Assembly (NCBI GenBank): GCA_037447655.1
Contig: JBBHKE010002019.1
Location: 90,428-154,427, forward strand
Direction: 5' to 3'
From: Zygnema cylindricum
Lineage: Eukaryota > Streptophyta > Zygnematophyceae > Zygnematales > Zygnemataceae
Length of the DNA stretch: 64,000 bases
The position numbers were made by a program, and so were the translations under genes. Below, in pieces: positions 21,901-32,356 of the stretch (the first letter of the stretch is position 1; each line of letters starts with the position of its first letter). The notes under the pieces are model-generated. The model was not told where the DNA came from. It searched no databases and saw nothing but the letters and a program-made list of their open reading frames with translations.

Positions 21901-24900
21901 GTTCTTTTTGCCACTTAAATCATCTTTTTCTCCATGCGCAAATGGACAATTTTCAATTGGAGACCGCCAATCAGAAGGTGAGAATCTTGCCATTCCATCA
22001 CAGCCGTCGAATTTATAATCCGGCAAGTGTGCTAAAAGAAACGATGATTTAAGTGGCTTAAAGAAACCTTACATGGTGTACTTCCAGGCAAAGCACTCAA
22101 GGAAATCGTATAAAGTGAACAGCTTGCAATAAAAAAATTCAGCAGAACAAACAATGGTCCAAAAACTAGCATTTCGAAGCAAAAACCCCACAACTATACC
22201 AGGTGGGATGGCATGTTGTGAGGTCTGTGATGACAGTTGTGAAGGGAATTCGCTGGAGGAGGCCCTTGGATCGCAAAACGCGCAAAGGAATATGCTGCAT
22301 TAGTGGATGGACGCTCACTATTACATCCGGTTGGTACTTGTACAATCCCTTTGCAACCTCCCTGTTACCCCCAAAAAACAACTATTTGATTCAGTACTCA
22401 TTGTTCGAATAAAGCATCATCCACCACATCGGTGATAGAGCTTACTGAATGTGATCTATAGGTTCATTCTCTTTTTACATAATTTAATTTGGGTTTTATA
22501 GTGCCTATGAATAACTTTATGGTAAGCTTGATGAGGGAGAAGGAAAGAGAAGGAAGAGATGGAAGGAGAGAGAAGAAGAGGGAAGCAAAAGGCACAGGCG
22601 AAAGAGGGAAAAATGGAGGGAAATATTGTGGGCGATTAGGAAAGAACAAAAGAGACAGATATGGAGAGACGGAAAAAGACAACCAGACGACAGAATAAAT
22701 CATCTTCCGCCCAGCCTGTTGTTAAAAACTGCCTCTTGAATTTTATTTCAATTAAAAGTCAAACAGCTGGGAATAATTTTTCAAAAAAAAGTCTCACTAA
22801 CCTGGCCACAAAAGCTGAGGTGGCAGCCATTTGAGACTGGTGAACAAAACGGGGCTTGGTAACATGGAACGCCACTTTCCATAATGTTTCATGCTTTACA
22901 AGGAAACTATAACTCTTGGGCATCTGGTTAAATGGCCACGGTGTGTGTTCCTTCCATAAATCAATTACTGTAACCTTCAATCACAAGACAAAAAGAAGAA
23001 ACGCAACAAGAGTCAGGAAGAGACCGCAAAGTAAAACACAACCTCCACTCAGTTGTAATTTAATCACCGTTACAATGATCAGCCCATACTTTACTTCTGT
23101 ACCTCCCATAATAATAAAGTTTTAAGTTATTCCTTGAGGTGTTCATCATTTTGGTTACTACATTATTCTGATGAAAATGGAGAAAGGTATGCACTCTCCA
23201 CTAACTGAAACAGACCGAGGGAACTGTGGAAGGCAAGGAAATAAATGCAAATACCTTATAAGCATCACCATATTCTTGTTCAAATGTTTGTTTGATTGCC
23301 TCAGCGCTCGCCCTGTGGCCACCACCTGTATCACTCATGAGAATCAAAACTCGTCTTTGGCCCGCCTCTGCCACCAAGTCGTTTCCAAAATCATCAGTTT
23401 CAAGAAGGCGTGACGAATCATCTCCTCGAGATGCATTTTTCTTCCCTCTTGAGTATCCTGTAGGAGAAAAAATAAAGATAGGAGCTCAGGGAACATACCC
23501 TATGAAATTAAAGATAATACATACAGCAGAAAAGGGTTTGTAGGGCTTTGAGACACCCAAAGAATTGTGTTTTGTTTTGTTTTCCTCATCGGGTGGACTT
23601 TATGGTAGAAGATGTTCTCATGAGAAATTTCCATGATATTGCTGTACATGAAAATTCAAAGTCGGCACTTGGAAAATTGGTAGACATTTGTCAGAAACAT
23701 TGCCAAAGGCATTTGTCAAGAACAATAAGCGCATTAATGGTGCATTGTTGTGAAACTGGACCATAACAATTGTAGGGAATACACAGGATCGCAAACAGCA
23801 ATTTCTCCAGTGCTTACTAATATGCTATATTAACTGCATTGGTTTGTAAGCAAGTTTCCCAAGCTTTGAGCGAATACAAAAAATAGAAATGACAACATTT
23901 TAGGATACTTTCTGGCTGCCCTTTAGCCAGAAAAGGTTTAGAACCCAAGCTCATAGCTCTGGAAAAGCATGCATAGCTTTTCCAAGGACACACCTTTTCA
24001 CCTGATAGAATCAAGTCCCTGTTGACCTTGAATGAATGTAAACCACATTGTGAAGTAAAAACCACTTCTCATGAACAGCAAAGGCAAACATAACCCATAA
24101 TACAAAATCCACATTGTGAAGTAAACCTCATAAACAGCCACGATAAATATATAACCTTAAATTATTCAAAAAATGTACACAAATTCCAAGCAAAGTTTGT
24201 ACAATGGAGTTCGTATAGTAAAGATAAACAAGCTAAGTAAATCCACATTGTTAAATAAACAACCAACACCTCATGAACAGCCAAAATAAACATGACTTTT
24301 AGCATAACCCTTTAACTATTCAACATTGTTTACAGATTTCCGAGTAAAGTTTATGCAGTTAACTTTGCAAAGTAAAGTTTGTCCAGTAAATTTTGTATAG
24401 TAATAATCTACCTACAACAAAATTTGTACAGTAGAGTTCATACAGTAAAGTTTGTTCAATAAAGTTTGTACATCACAGCTTGTTCTGCAAAGTTTATACA
24501 GTAAAAATTGTACATTATAGTCTTGTACAGTAAGTTAAACAAGCTTACCTAATGGAACTACTCTGGTGTGTCTTTTAACCATGTCATTGAACAAAGATCT
24601 CATGGACCTCCTGCTTGCTTCTCCTCCAGCATGGGCAGTCATGACAGTTGGCGAACTCCGCGAATGACGCGGCATCAGTCCTGACGAGAAACTTTCAAGA
24701 AGATCTTCAGAAACTTCCCTTGGAAACTTCCCTTGCGATATTTCCTGAAACTTGCCTCCTTCCCTACTACATTGAGCATGGCCATCTCGTCTGTCGTCTA
24801 AAAAGGAGGAAGGACTGGGACCTCCTGAAGCTTGAGGATCATTTTTTTTGTGGTTTTTTTTGTCTTTCCGTGTCCTTGGAAAGGCGTATAAGTTTTTTTC

Positions 24901-25140
24901 ATCTATATTTGATCCATAGGTGGAATTTGAACCATAGGTAATATCTGAATCGTAAGCGAGATTTTTTGAATCTGACGGTCCAGAAACAGCGGTAGTAAGA
25001 GGAGGGAAGAGAGGGCTGGAAAGTGCGACAGAGAGGGAGGCGAGAGGAAGGGACAAAGAGAAAGTTGGATCATCGATATTATTATTGATATTGATGTTAT
25101 TGTCGGAAATTGTAACCTTTTTTCTACCAAAGCGACTCAT
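15972..25140 (-). CDS. MGD: Monogalactosyldiacylglycerol (MGDG) synthase, plastid GT28 family
   Basis: Transfers galactose from UDP-galactose to diacylglycerol at the plastid envelope. Coding exons in sense order: 25140-24549, 23457-23255, 22974-22802, 22361-22200, 21553-21412, 20948-20727 or its identical copy 18912-18691, 17855-17793, 16996-16922 and 16217-15972. All are GT-AG with matching phases; one copy of the duplicated exon gives 625 residues. Landmarks: [18 protein letters not shown] (acceptor-side loop), [81 protein letters not shown] and [14 protein letters not shown]. The start at 25140 is supported by an in-frame TGA six bases upstream. The 197-residue first exon is Ser/Asn-rich and variable, plausibly a transit peptide plus linker, and makes the protein longer than Arabidopsis MGD1. 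The stop is TAA. Confidence 0.95.
16231..16335. repeat. Short minisatellite next to the last MGD acceptor
   Basis: About five units of AAAACCCAACAGTGTAAA-like sequence lie directly upstream (in sense) of the acceptor of exon 16217-15972. Confidence 0.75.
16501..16676. repeat. TA-family TIR element (MITE)
   Basis: The left end CTGCCCATCGCTATTAGAGT is inverted against the right end ACTCTAACAGCGATGGGCGG, ending in GGTGTA. It lies in an MGD intron. Confidence 0.75.
17228..17441. repeat. TA-flanked TIR element (MITE), 214 bp
   Basis: The ends TACACAACGTGAATCGCTAT and ATAGTGATTCACGTTGTA are near-perfect inverted repeats beginning and ending with TA, consistent with a TA target duplication. It lies in an MGD intron. 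Confidence 0.8.
18013..18380. mobile_element. hAT-like MITE, copy A, with intact 8-bp TSD
   Basis: The 368-bp element starts TAGTGTTGTGTATCG and ends CGATACACAACATTA (15-bp TIR, one mismatch). It is flanked on both sides by CTAAATTC (18005-18012 and 18381-18388). An 8-bp duplication and TAGTG ends are hAT hallmarks. The interior is full of TATCGATATATCG words and a hairpin-forming C-run/G-run block. No transposase is encoded. Confidence 0.88.
18194..18281. repeat. Poly-C / poly-G / poly-T block inside MITE A
   Basis: A run of about 30 C, then CCGCC and more C, CGC, about 18 G, CGCCG and about 23 T. It is absent from the sister element at 20089, which has a short G-run and CGTACG text here. 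This could be a sequencing or assembly artefact or a hairpin-driven expansion. Confidence 0.8.
18476..18760 (-). repeat. 143-bp tandem duplication of an MGD exon 3' edge, with decoy donor
   Basis: The 3' end of exon 18912-18691 with its donor (sense GCCCACTCTA then GTAGG) is repeated 143-147 bases downstream as GCCCACTCAA then GTAGG, within a unit that also includes a GACTAAATTAGTRYTATT segment. The decoy donor is intact. The same pair exists in copy B at 20512-20796. Confidence 0.85.
18691..18912 (-). CDS. MGD: MGD duplicated exon, copy A (74 codons)
   Basis: A phase-0/phase-0 exon of 222 nt encoding [14 protein letters not shown] through IDWPMPTL, including the [16 protein letters not shown] motif. 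Acceptor TTTATCCTACAG, donor GTAGGT. It is the copy nearest the next exon (17855). It can be spliced as an alternative to copy B; inclusion of both would keep the frame but repeat 74 residues. Confidence 0.85.
19200..19716. repeat. Long GA-rich (GGGAGA) tract
   Basis: About 515 bases of nearly pure purine (GGGAGAGAGGG, GGGAAGGGAAGG, AAAGGAAAGGAG) between the two MGD duplication copies. Open frames across it are artefacts of composition. Confidence 0.95.
19848..19909 (+). other. Possible orphan exon on the opposite strand
   Basis: Sixty-two bases lie between a good acceptor (GGGAATACAG) and donor (TATAAAG then GTACTA) and read [19 protein letters not shown]. The text is markedly less AT-rich than its surroundings and looks protein-like. 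I do not recognise it. It lies between the two copies of the MGD duplication, so it may have been carried in from elsewhere. Confidence 0.25.
20089..20416. mobile_element. hAT-like MITE, copy B (chimeric flanks)
   Basis: It has the same TAGTGTTGTGTATC and GATACACAACATTA ends as copy A, but the left flank is CTCATTTT while the right flank is CTAAATTC, so there is no target-site duplication. The left half differs from copy A at many positions; the right half is identical. This is consistent with recombination between two elements. Confidence 0.85.
20331..21216 (-). repeat. Duplicated MGD segment, copy B
   Basis: Sister of 18295-19180 (see there). It lies nearer the preceding MGD exon (21553-21412). 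Confidence 0.9.
20727..20948 (-). CDS. MGD: MGD duplicated exon, copy B (74 codons)
   Basis: Nucleotide-identical to the exon at 18691-18912, with the same splice signals and its own decoy-donor repeat. It joins in phase to exon 21553-21412 (ends CKPTAPK) and to 17855-17793 (starts IKGFITNM). Confidence 0.85.
21876..22080. repeat. Degenerate MITE of the TTGCCGGATT / GAAGGTGAGAATCT subfamily
   Basis: Contains GTGCATCGCTACCAGTCTTAATG, GCCACTTAAATC, GAAGGTGAGAATCTTGCC, CCGGCAAGTGTGC and GATTTAAGTGGC in a partly inverted arrangement. The same words recur at 32162-32356 and, more decayed, near 14480-14720 and 45990-46140. Confidence 0.55.
22520..22660. repeat. GA-rich tract
   Basis: Purine-rich stretch (GAGGGAGAAGGAAAGAG and similar) in an MGD intron. 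Confidence 0.85.
24170..24540. repeat. AGTAAAGTTTGTACAGT minisatellite
   Basis: Many degenerate 16-18-bp units of the type GTACAGTAAAGTTTGT run almost to the donor of MGD exon 1 (24549). Confidence 0.85.
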
Positions 25141-25969
25141 TTTTCAGCTCAAATAAAAAAGCTTTTATAGCTGGTCAATGTTATACTTAAGCAACATTAG
25201 CATGTCCTACTTAGACGAGTACAGCTTAAAAAAAAAAATGATGAGTTTATTGCTGCCTGTAAAATAAAGTGTTGTCAAAAACGCGGATATAAAAGAAAAA
25301 AACGGGAAAAAAAAAAGGAAATTGTAAGTTGCAGTAACAGAAAGTCAACAACAGATTCTTCCTGTTTCTCAAAATGAACTTTAAAACTTCCAAACTTCTT
25401 ACGTTTCACACCGTTACTGACTTGTTACGGCAAAAACAAGTGTATCCTTGTTCTAGAAAGTATTTCAAGTTATAAACGAGCCCTAAAAACGTCCACTTGC
25501 ACAGATTCCTTCCAGTCCTTAACCTTGCAAAGCCAAAAAAACAATTCAATAATGAAGGCAGCTTTAGGTCTACTGTATTACACACAAACTGACCCTCATC
25601 TTGAGAGCAGCTCGTACAGTCCGTACAATCTTCAAGCAGTCGTACGTACGATTACTCATAAAACTGTACGGTTTACCCTCAACATGAGTTACCCTATCGA
25701 AAATAGGCGCCTGGATCTTAAAAGCGTCCCTTTGCCAGATGCCTAGCGAGTAGTGACAAACGCAGCCTCATCCAGAAGCAAAATCGGGTGTTCACACATG
25801 TGAAAGTGGATCGTGATCTAATTGTCAGGAATACTGGGCCTTAAAGAGGACCCCGCAGGATCGAATCACGTGGCGGTGAAGAAATTTTTGTACGGCGGAT
25901 CAGAGGCTGCGGCGTACAGGAAGTACGCGCGATGACGACGAGATCTTCCTGGCTGCCATTCGTGGCTGC

Positions 25970-26474
25970 TACACCGCGCATCGTAATTAGAGTAATGAAA
26001 AAATTAGAGTATAAAAACTGAAAAAAACAATTAGAGTAATTTACGCTAATTTATGTGATAGAGCCTTTTCAACGATGAAGTTTACTCTAATTTATTTAAG
26101 TACTCTAATTTGGCACACTAATATCATCTACTGTAAATAGGGTATTCGTACAGAATTTGGCAAAACGTACAGTTTATCGTCACTATGACGTTTGCACTAC
26201 GCGGTTTGTTATAACGCAGATACATGATAACGGCCTGAATTTCATCATTATTTGTACTTTTTTACTTAATAAAGTACAATTTTGCACGGTCTGACACCGT
26301 CCGTACTCCACACTATTTAAATCGAACCTATAATAGAATGAAAAACGCTAATTAAACTTTACCTTAAATAGAATAATGAAAAAATTAGAATCATTTACTC
26401 TATTTCATGTGAAAGAGTCGAAATTTCGAGCGACCGAATTAGAGTAATTTACTCTAATTACGATTCGCGGTGTA
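25970..26474. mobile_element. TA-flanked TIR element, 505 bp
   Basis: The ends TACACCGCGCATCGTAATTA and TAATTACGATTCGCGGTGTA are inverted over more than 20 bases with one mismatch, starting and ending in TA. It is the best-preserved member of the family and contains repeated AATTAGAGTAA words. No coding capacity. Confidence 0.85.
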
Positions 26475-26719
26475 CTCTCGCACGCGCGTGCACTGAATTC
26501 CATGTGGAATAACGGTGTTCGTGTGACGAGGGTGCCAGCGAGTTCTTTGTTAGGAGGTTTTCACGGGATTTCTTCAATCCAAGTGCTGATCTTTGGATTT
26601 TAAATTTTTAAGGCTCGCATGTTTTGGAAAATGTACTTCAATCCAAATGTGAATTCATCAAATGATGTGCGACTTCACTGTACGGACAATATTGTGCGAA
26701 CAGTTGCAAACTTGCAAAT

Positions 26720-26945
26720 TTCCATAGTTGTTCAAATCGCCCGATTTTTTCACCTTTTCCAATTTTTACGTATTATTCGTGACTTTTGAAAAAATTGCAA
26801 AAAAACGCGATGTACTTTCTGTCCGGTAAACTGAACGGACAATTTACGATAACTGAACGAAATTGTACCGAAAATGTACGGATTATTACGAAAAGAGACG
26901 GAAATTGTACGGAAGTGTACTAACTGCGGTACATGTAAAATTCAA
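26720..26945. repeat. Dispersed repeat, inverted relative at 60440-60690
   Basis: Text such as GTTCAAATCGCCCGATTTTTTC, GTATTATTCGTGAC, AATTGCAAAAAAACG and GAAATTGTACGGAAGTGTAC recurs in reverse orientation at 60440-60690. No ends could be assigned. Confidence 0.6.
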
Positions 26946-27057
26946 CCATATCGTACCGTAAACCCTAAGAACCTAAATTAATAAGTCGGGTTCTGGCGTT
27001 TTGCCTAATTGAACTTTAGCTTAACTTTTTAATCCATTGTTTCTGTGACCAAAGTCA

Positions 27058-27868
27058 GGGTATTTTCGCATGTGCTAAAGTTACAGCTATTTTCTGTCGT
27101 TTTCCTCCATAACTTAGAAAAAAACGAAAAAATCCGCAGCCGTACCAAAAAATAGAAATTACCACCGTACAATTTGCGTTACCCTGAAACTTTATACGTA
27201 CAGTAGTTTGTCGTCTAGCGCGATATAATTTGTCGTTTAGCGCATTTCGACCCACTTTCGCGTCCTTTCAACACATGTTCAAAATTTACATCAAATCACC
27301 TCGCGAGGTGATTTGAAATAAAGTCCAATAAGGTGAGCGAATAGGCAAACACTATCGCATGTGTCTGAAGTTTTTTACAATTTTTGTGCGCGGATTACCA
27401 AAAAAAAAACACACTGCACGTTTACAGCCTGTGCGTAATGTTTTTCGTGCGCTGATTTCCGTACAGGGGCCGTCTCTCTCAAAAACACGTCTTCACACAT
27501 ACGGCGTAGGAAAAACATTGGGCACCTGTCGGCTAGTGGGAAGACGAAAAACGAAACCGCATTTTTGTGCGACAGCGAAAGGTATTTTAAGGTTTCGACA
27601 CGTCGACAATGTGGCGTACGGACATTACGAAGTCACAAAAATTGTACAGCGTGCGGAAAGACGCCTCAAATTGAAGCCGAGTGGAAGTTTCGCCTCATTT
27701 TGTTGTACCACTTCATCTGTCACATTGTTTCGTACACGTCTACGTAAGTCACTTTTTTAAGAAACAAGTTATTTGCGTTTACATCCGAATGCTCTGAAAG
27801 TTGTACGGAAAATCTTCGCTAAAAAACAAAGTAGCAAGACTAAGTTTCGGTTACATGCGAAAGTACCC
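27058..27868. mobile_element. PIF/Harbinger-like non-autonomous element, copy 1
   Basis: The 811-bp element has ends GGGTATTTTCGCATGTGC and CATGCGAAAGTACCC and is flanked by TCA on both sides (27055-27057, 27869-27871). The 3-bp duplication and GGG termini fit PIF/Harbinger. A perfect 26-bp palindrome centred on TCGCGA lies at 27291-27316. The 133-codon frame at 27359-27760 shows no transposase motif. Confidence 0.75.
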
Positions 27869-27984
27869 TCAGTAGTTCAAAAATTACAAGTCAGCTTACC
27901 GTTTAAATTCAATATGTGCTAAGCCAGTAAAAAGCTTCTAAATTTGGACTATTTGTAAACAAAATGACGTGAAGTTCAAATCAA

Positions 27985-29750
27985 ATCTGCCACCTCCTTG
28001 TCCTCTTCCACCAAAGTTTCGATAGGGATCTTTCCCTCTCTCCTCATCACGCTTCGGCCAATTAGCTCCTGCAGACAATGCTTGAACACTTGACCTCCCT
28101 CTCCTATGCTCTATGGTGCTTTCTTTCACAAAAATCATTCCCAATGTGTCATCCCAATTCCAATCGCTATCTCCTATGTCCTGCAATCAGTTAATGATAT
28201 TCTCATACTCTTCAGGTAATTTTATCATTAATGTGTTCACTCTTTGTCTCTCAAACCATGAGTTACCTGCATTGTCTAACTCTCCAAATAATGCTCCTAA
28301 ATCATTGCAATAATTATTCATACTTCCTCCTTTATAAGTATAAGCTGCAATCTTATTTTCCGCCAACTGTTGTTGCTGGAATGATCCACTCTTATATTTG
28401 TTAACTAGTGATATCGAAATCTGAGATGAAAATTTGACATGCATAAGGGGAATGGCAATGCCCTTTGCTACACTTTTAAGAATTAAGAGCTTAGCAACCT
28501 TGTCTATGAAGTTCCACTTTTCATACTCTGATCTTTTAATCTGAACCCTTGTCGCCGTTGTTGGTGGTTATGCTACCGGTATCCCCTTCGGCAATGGTGT
28601 CACTTGAGTTACAACTCCTCCATTTTCTCCTTCCATGACGATCTCCTCTCCTTCCTCAACTTCATCCTCGGTGATGGTGGCAGCTGTTCTACCAACTGTA
28701 GAGGCGGAGGTGCCAGAAAAACAAGTCCCTCCAAACCCAGGTGGAGGTGGGCATCGAATTTGTCTAGACACTATGCCCAATAGATGCTTCTCAAATAGTT
28801 CTCCCTCCATCATCATTTCCCAATACAAAAATTCTGATCCATCAAATATGGGCACCCTAGAGGGTGGGCCTATAACCTGAAATTTTGTGGTCTCCATTGA
28901 CCCATAGAATGAGCAGCCTATAGGATAATATTTGCCCCTTCCACTTTCCCACTGAATAAGTGCCGCCCAAGCACACAAATATTCTGACCACCCTCACCCG
29001 TGTGAGGAGAAGACTCCCTTGAGTCAAACGCAAAAAGAATCACTGAATTTGCTCATTTGAGCAGTAAGTTATGGCTGGTCAAAGATGACCTTTATAGTTA
29101 CAAGCTCTCTTAGAGAGTTTTACCTAAATAAAACTAAGTCTTGGTCTGCCTACTCACGACTACCTACTACTAAACCCTAGTCCAATAGGAACACGATATA
29201 GTACAAGAAGGTACAATAGGAGATGCACCCACCGTACGGCCATTGTACGACATGGTCTACAAGGTGACATCGTCAAATCGGGAGCCATGGTTCCTCCTCC
29301 CATCTTCTCCTATATCAAATAATGTGGCGCCACGTGGCACCGCGTGACGTTATCTCCAAATGACACCAAAAGCTCACTTCGCGTGGCGGCTACAATGCCG
29401 GCCGTCCGATCAAAACATATTTTACACGGTTCAGATTCGCGTACATGCATGAATTGCTCCTTTTGGTTAGTCTGCTGTTAATTAGCTGTTGCGTTAATGT
29501 TTATATATCTTTGAAACCTGTCACGTGTATCGTTTCGATAACGCCTGAGTGGTTAAGGCGTACGACTCTAAAGAGGTCCACAGACCCAGGTTCAAAATTG
29601 GTTTTGCAACATTTTAGTAAAATATCCTCTACTTCAAAATCTGCCACTTTCTAAATATGGCGGCAGCCATGGCGTGCCTTTGATCCTCACTCTTTTTCTT
29701 TAAAGTAAAAATAAAATAGAGAAGTGAACTATTAATTACCTCTTTTCAAC
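27985..29750 (-). mobile_element. Truncated gag-type LTR retrotransposon (5' LTR plus gag)
   Basis: Same family as 48718-52850, inverted. The LTR-related part runs from about 28879 to about 29750. gag begins with ATG at 28897 (METTKFQVIGPPSRVPIFDG) and continues in one frame to about 27985, reading FLYWEMMMEG, CPPPPGFGG, YKGGSMNNYCND, INTL-like (VNTLMIKLPEEYENIIN) and PYRNFGGRG. In-frame stops lie at 28568 (TAA) and 28187 (TGA). The zinc knuckle and 3' LTR are gone; the truncation joins sequence that also follows Harbinger-like copy 2. Confidence 0.8.
29535..29595 (+). repeat. tRNA-like A-box/B-box module inside an LTR
   Basis: ACGCCTGAGTGGTTAAGGCG resembles a tRNA D-arm/A box; it is followed after about 30 bases by CAGACCCAGGTTCAAAAT, resembling the T-arm/B box. 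It looks like a Leu/Ser-type tRNA but has a degenerate anticodon arm. It is present in inverted orientation in the related LTRs at about 48908-48970 and 51972-52035. Confidence 0.55.
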
Positions 29751-29854
29751 ACGTTCACACAACCCGAGGCAACTCTACTCAACTCTATGCCACCCTACAA
29801 AACCCCCTATCTAACCTTACGCACTCTATGCAACCTTACGCTAACTCCGAGTAA

Positions 29855-30666
29855 GGGTATTTTTGCATGTGCTAAAGGTATAGTTATTTTTTTGTCGTTT
29901 TCCTCCATAACTTAGAAAAAATCGAGAAAATATGCATATGTACCAAAAAATAGAAATTACCACGTTACAAGTTGCGTTACCCTGAAACTTTATATGTATA
30001 GTAGTTTGTCGTCTAGCGCGATATAATTTGTCGTTTAGCGCATTTCGACCCACTTTCGCGTCCTTTCAACACATGTTCAAAATTTACATCAAATCACCTC
30101 GCGAGGTGATTTGAAATAAAGTCCAATAAGGTGATCGAATTGGCAGACACTATCGCATGTGTCTGAAGTTTTTTACAATTTTTGTGCGCGGATTACCAAA
30201 AAAAAAACACACTGCACGTTTACAGCCTGTGCGTAATGTTTTTCGTGCGCTGATTTCCGTACAGGGGCCGTCTCTCTCAAAAACACGTCTTCACACATAC
30301 GGCGTAGGAAAAACATTGGGCACCTGTCGGCTAGTGGGAAGACGAAAAACGAAACCGCATTTTTGTGCGACAGCGAAAGGTATTTTAAGGTTTCGACACG
30401 TCGACAATGTGGCGTACGGACATTACGAAGTCACAAAAATTGTACAGCGTGCGGAAAGACGCCTCAAATTGAAGCCGAGTGGAAGTTTCGCCTCATTTTG
30501 TTGTACCACTTCATCTGTCACATTGTTTCGTACACGTCTACGTAAGTCACTTTTTTAAGAAACAAGTTATTTGCGTTTACATCCGAATGCTCTGAAAGTT
30601 GTACGGAAAATCTTCGCTAAAAAACAAAGTAGCAAGACTAAGTTTCGGTTACATGCGAAAGTACCC
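29855..30666. mobile_element. PIF/Harbinger-like element, copy 2 (mismatched flanks)
   Basis: Same family as copy 1 and almost identical from about 27359 onward (offset 2798), but the left ~200 bp are diverged. The left flank is TAA and the right flank TCA. The ~110 bp to its right (to about 30779) also match the right flank of copy 1, so its right half arose by duplication or conversion. Confidence 0.75.
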
Positions 30667-30873
30667 TCAGTAGTTCAAAAATTACAAGTCAGCTTACCGT
30701 TTAAATTCAATATGTGCTAAGCCAGTAAAAAGCTTCTAAATTTGGACTATTTGTAAACAAAATGACGTGAAGTTCAAATCTCTTGATTACACGTCAGTTC
30801 AATGTTCAGAACGTAAAATAATCGTTATTGAATCGGCTTCAAGTTCAACAAGGTGGATGTTACAAACTTACAA

Positions 30874-31118
30874 TACACTGCCTATTATCAGCGTGAAAGG
30901 TTTATTAGTGCTAATACGAAATTAGAATGTATAATACTAATCTAGTGCAATGTATAATACTAATCTAGTGCAATGTATAATACTAATCTAGTGCAGGGAG
31001 ACGTGGCATATTTTAGTCCAGTTCTTCAAACAGTGTATTTAACACTGTTTTATGAATTCCTCCAGGAAAAGTTGCAACTGAAATAGTGTTATTAACCCTA
31101 ATAACGATGGCCAGTGTA
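30874..31118. repeat. TA-flanked TIR element (MITE)
   Basis: Ends TACACTGCCTATTATCAGCG and CTAATAACGATGGCCAGTGTA. It contains a 26-bp tandem repeat (GTGCAATGTATAATACTAAT, three units) near 30925-30995. Confidence 0.6.
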
Positions 31119-31164
31119 TTTCATAGCCGATTCCCACCCAAGACACCGCTACAGAGTCAAAAAG

Positions 31165-31638
31165 TAGCGTTGTGTATCGGCAAGAAATTTATCGCGATAA
31201 CACCGATACCGATAGTTATCGGTTATCGAACAGTTAGAGATCCCGATATATCGCTCCGACACCAACAAATTCCTTATCGGCGATAAGTGGAAAAATTAAA
31301 GTACGCTATATAATAGTACTTTATAATATACTGTATTATACGGTTTTTTGCTTTATATAGCGTTGTATGCCACGTGTAACAAGTTGTTCCGTACTCTGTG
31401 TAACGGTATAACGGCGGTTCAGTACGACGGAATAAGCTGTACAATTGTACGGTACGAACCGTACAATTATCGCCAATAGTTATCGGCACCGGTGTTATCG
31501 CGATAAAAAACCGATATTATCAGTTTTTTATCGGCGATAACATCAGTTTTGATATATCATACCAATATATCGATTATCGGCAAGCCAAAAAAAGGTACAT
31601 ATCGATTATCGACAAAACCTTGCCGATACACAACACTA
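31165..31638. mobile_element. hAT-like MITE with 8-bp TSD
   Basis: Ends TAGCGTTGTGTATCGGCAAG and CTTGCCGATACACAACACTA; flanks TCAAAAAG (31157-31164) and TCAAAAAA (31639-31646), an 8-bp duplication with one mismatch. The interior is rich in TATCGGCGATAA and TATCGATTATCG palindromes. Third clear member of the family at 18013 and 20089. Confidence 0.85.
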
Positions 31639-32161
31639 TCAAAAAATATATAGATTTTCAATACTCCATTTTGTTTGATAGACCCTGTTTGTTTTTCGGT
31701 CCCATAAAATGTTACACGACAAGTTTCCACACACGGACGTTTCAACTCCAATGACATTCAGCCTCATAGTGTATATAAGATTTTTAAAGAAGTGACAATT
31801 ATAAACTCGTAGAAACAATAGGATGAAACAAACAATCCTAACAGAAGATACAGATAGGGTCCAAACAGAAGGTGCGTTTAACACTAATGTTTAAATCTTC
31901 CCACTTGCACCTGCGTCCCTTTCAAATATTTTCAGCATACACCAAATTTAGAGTGGATATCCACGTAACATGGTTTTCTGCAAGTACTGTGAATTACTAT
32001 TGGCGTTAGGAAGCTATTAGTACAAGACTGTTTTTGTGTTCATATTTTATTTCCAGACGTGGATGATTGTGAACCCCAAAACAAATTAGCGATTAAGTCA
32101 AAACAGCTCTTTCTATGAAGGCTGTACTGTGTTTAGATAGCAAAATATAATCGGGATGTAT

Positions 32162-32356
32162 TACCTTGTATCACTATTAGTGTTAATGTTTTTTTCGCCG
32201 CTTAAAACATATTTTCTCTGTACACACTTGCCGGATTGAAAGCCGAGATTCTCACCTTCCAATTGGCGGTCTTCATGTGAAAATCAGATGTGCGTGTACG
32301 ATGAAATGATGTTTAAAGTGGCGAAAAAAATATTACCACTAATAGGATACAGTGTA
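32162..32356. repeat. TA-family MITE with CACACTTGCCGGATT core
   Basis: Ends TACCTTGTATCACTATTAGTG and CACTAATAGGATACAGTGTA. The inner part carries CGCCGCTTAAAACAT, CACACTTGCCGGATTGAAAG, GAGATTCTCACC and TTTAAAGTGGCG, shared with the element at 21876. Confidence 0.65.

Noticed and set aside
15972-25140. Possible alternative nuclear code (UAR = Gln) for the host
   Set aside because: MGD, CSP41b, ARP and CZIB encode every Gln I checked with CAA or CAG, and MGD and CSP41b end with TAA. UAR at Gln-like sites is confined to transposons.
27359-27760. 133-codon ORF repeated at 30157-30558 as a possible transposase or accessory protein
   Set aside because: The two copies are identical DNA, so conservation says nothing about selection. 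There is no DDE/DDD or Myb-like motif, and diverged copy 3 lacks a homologous frame.
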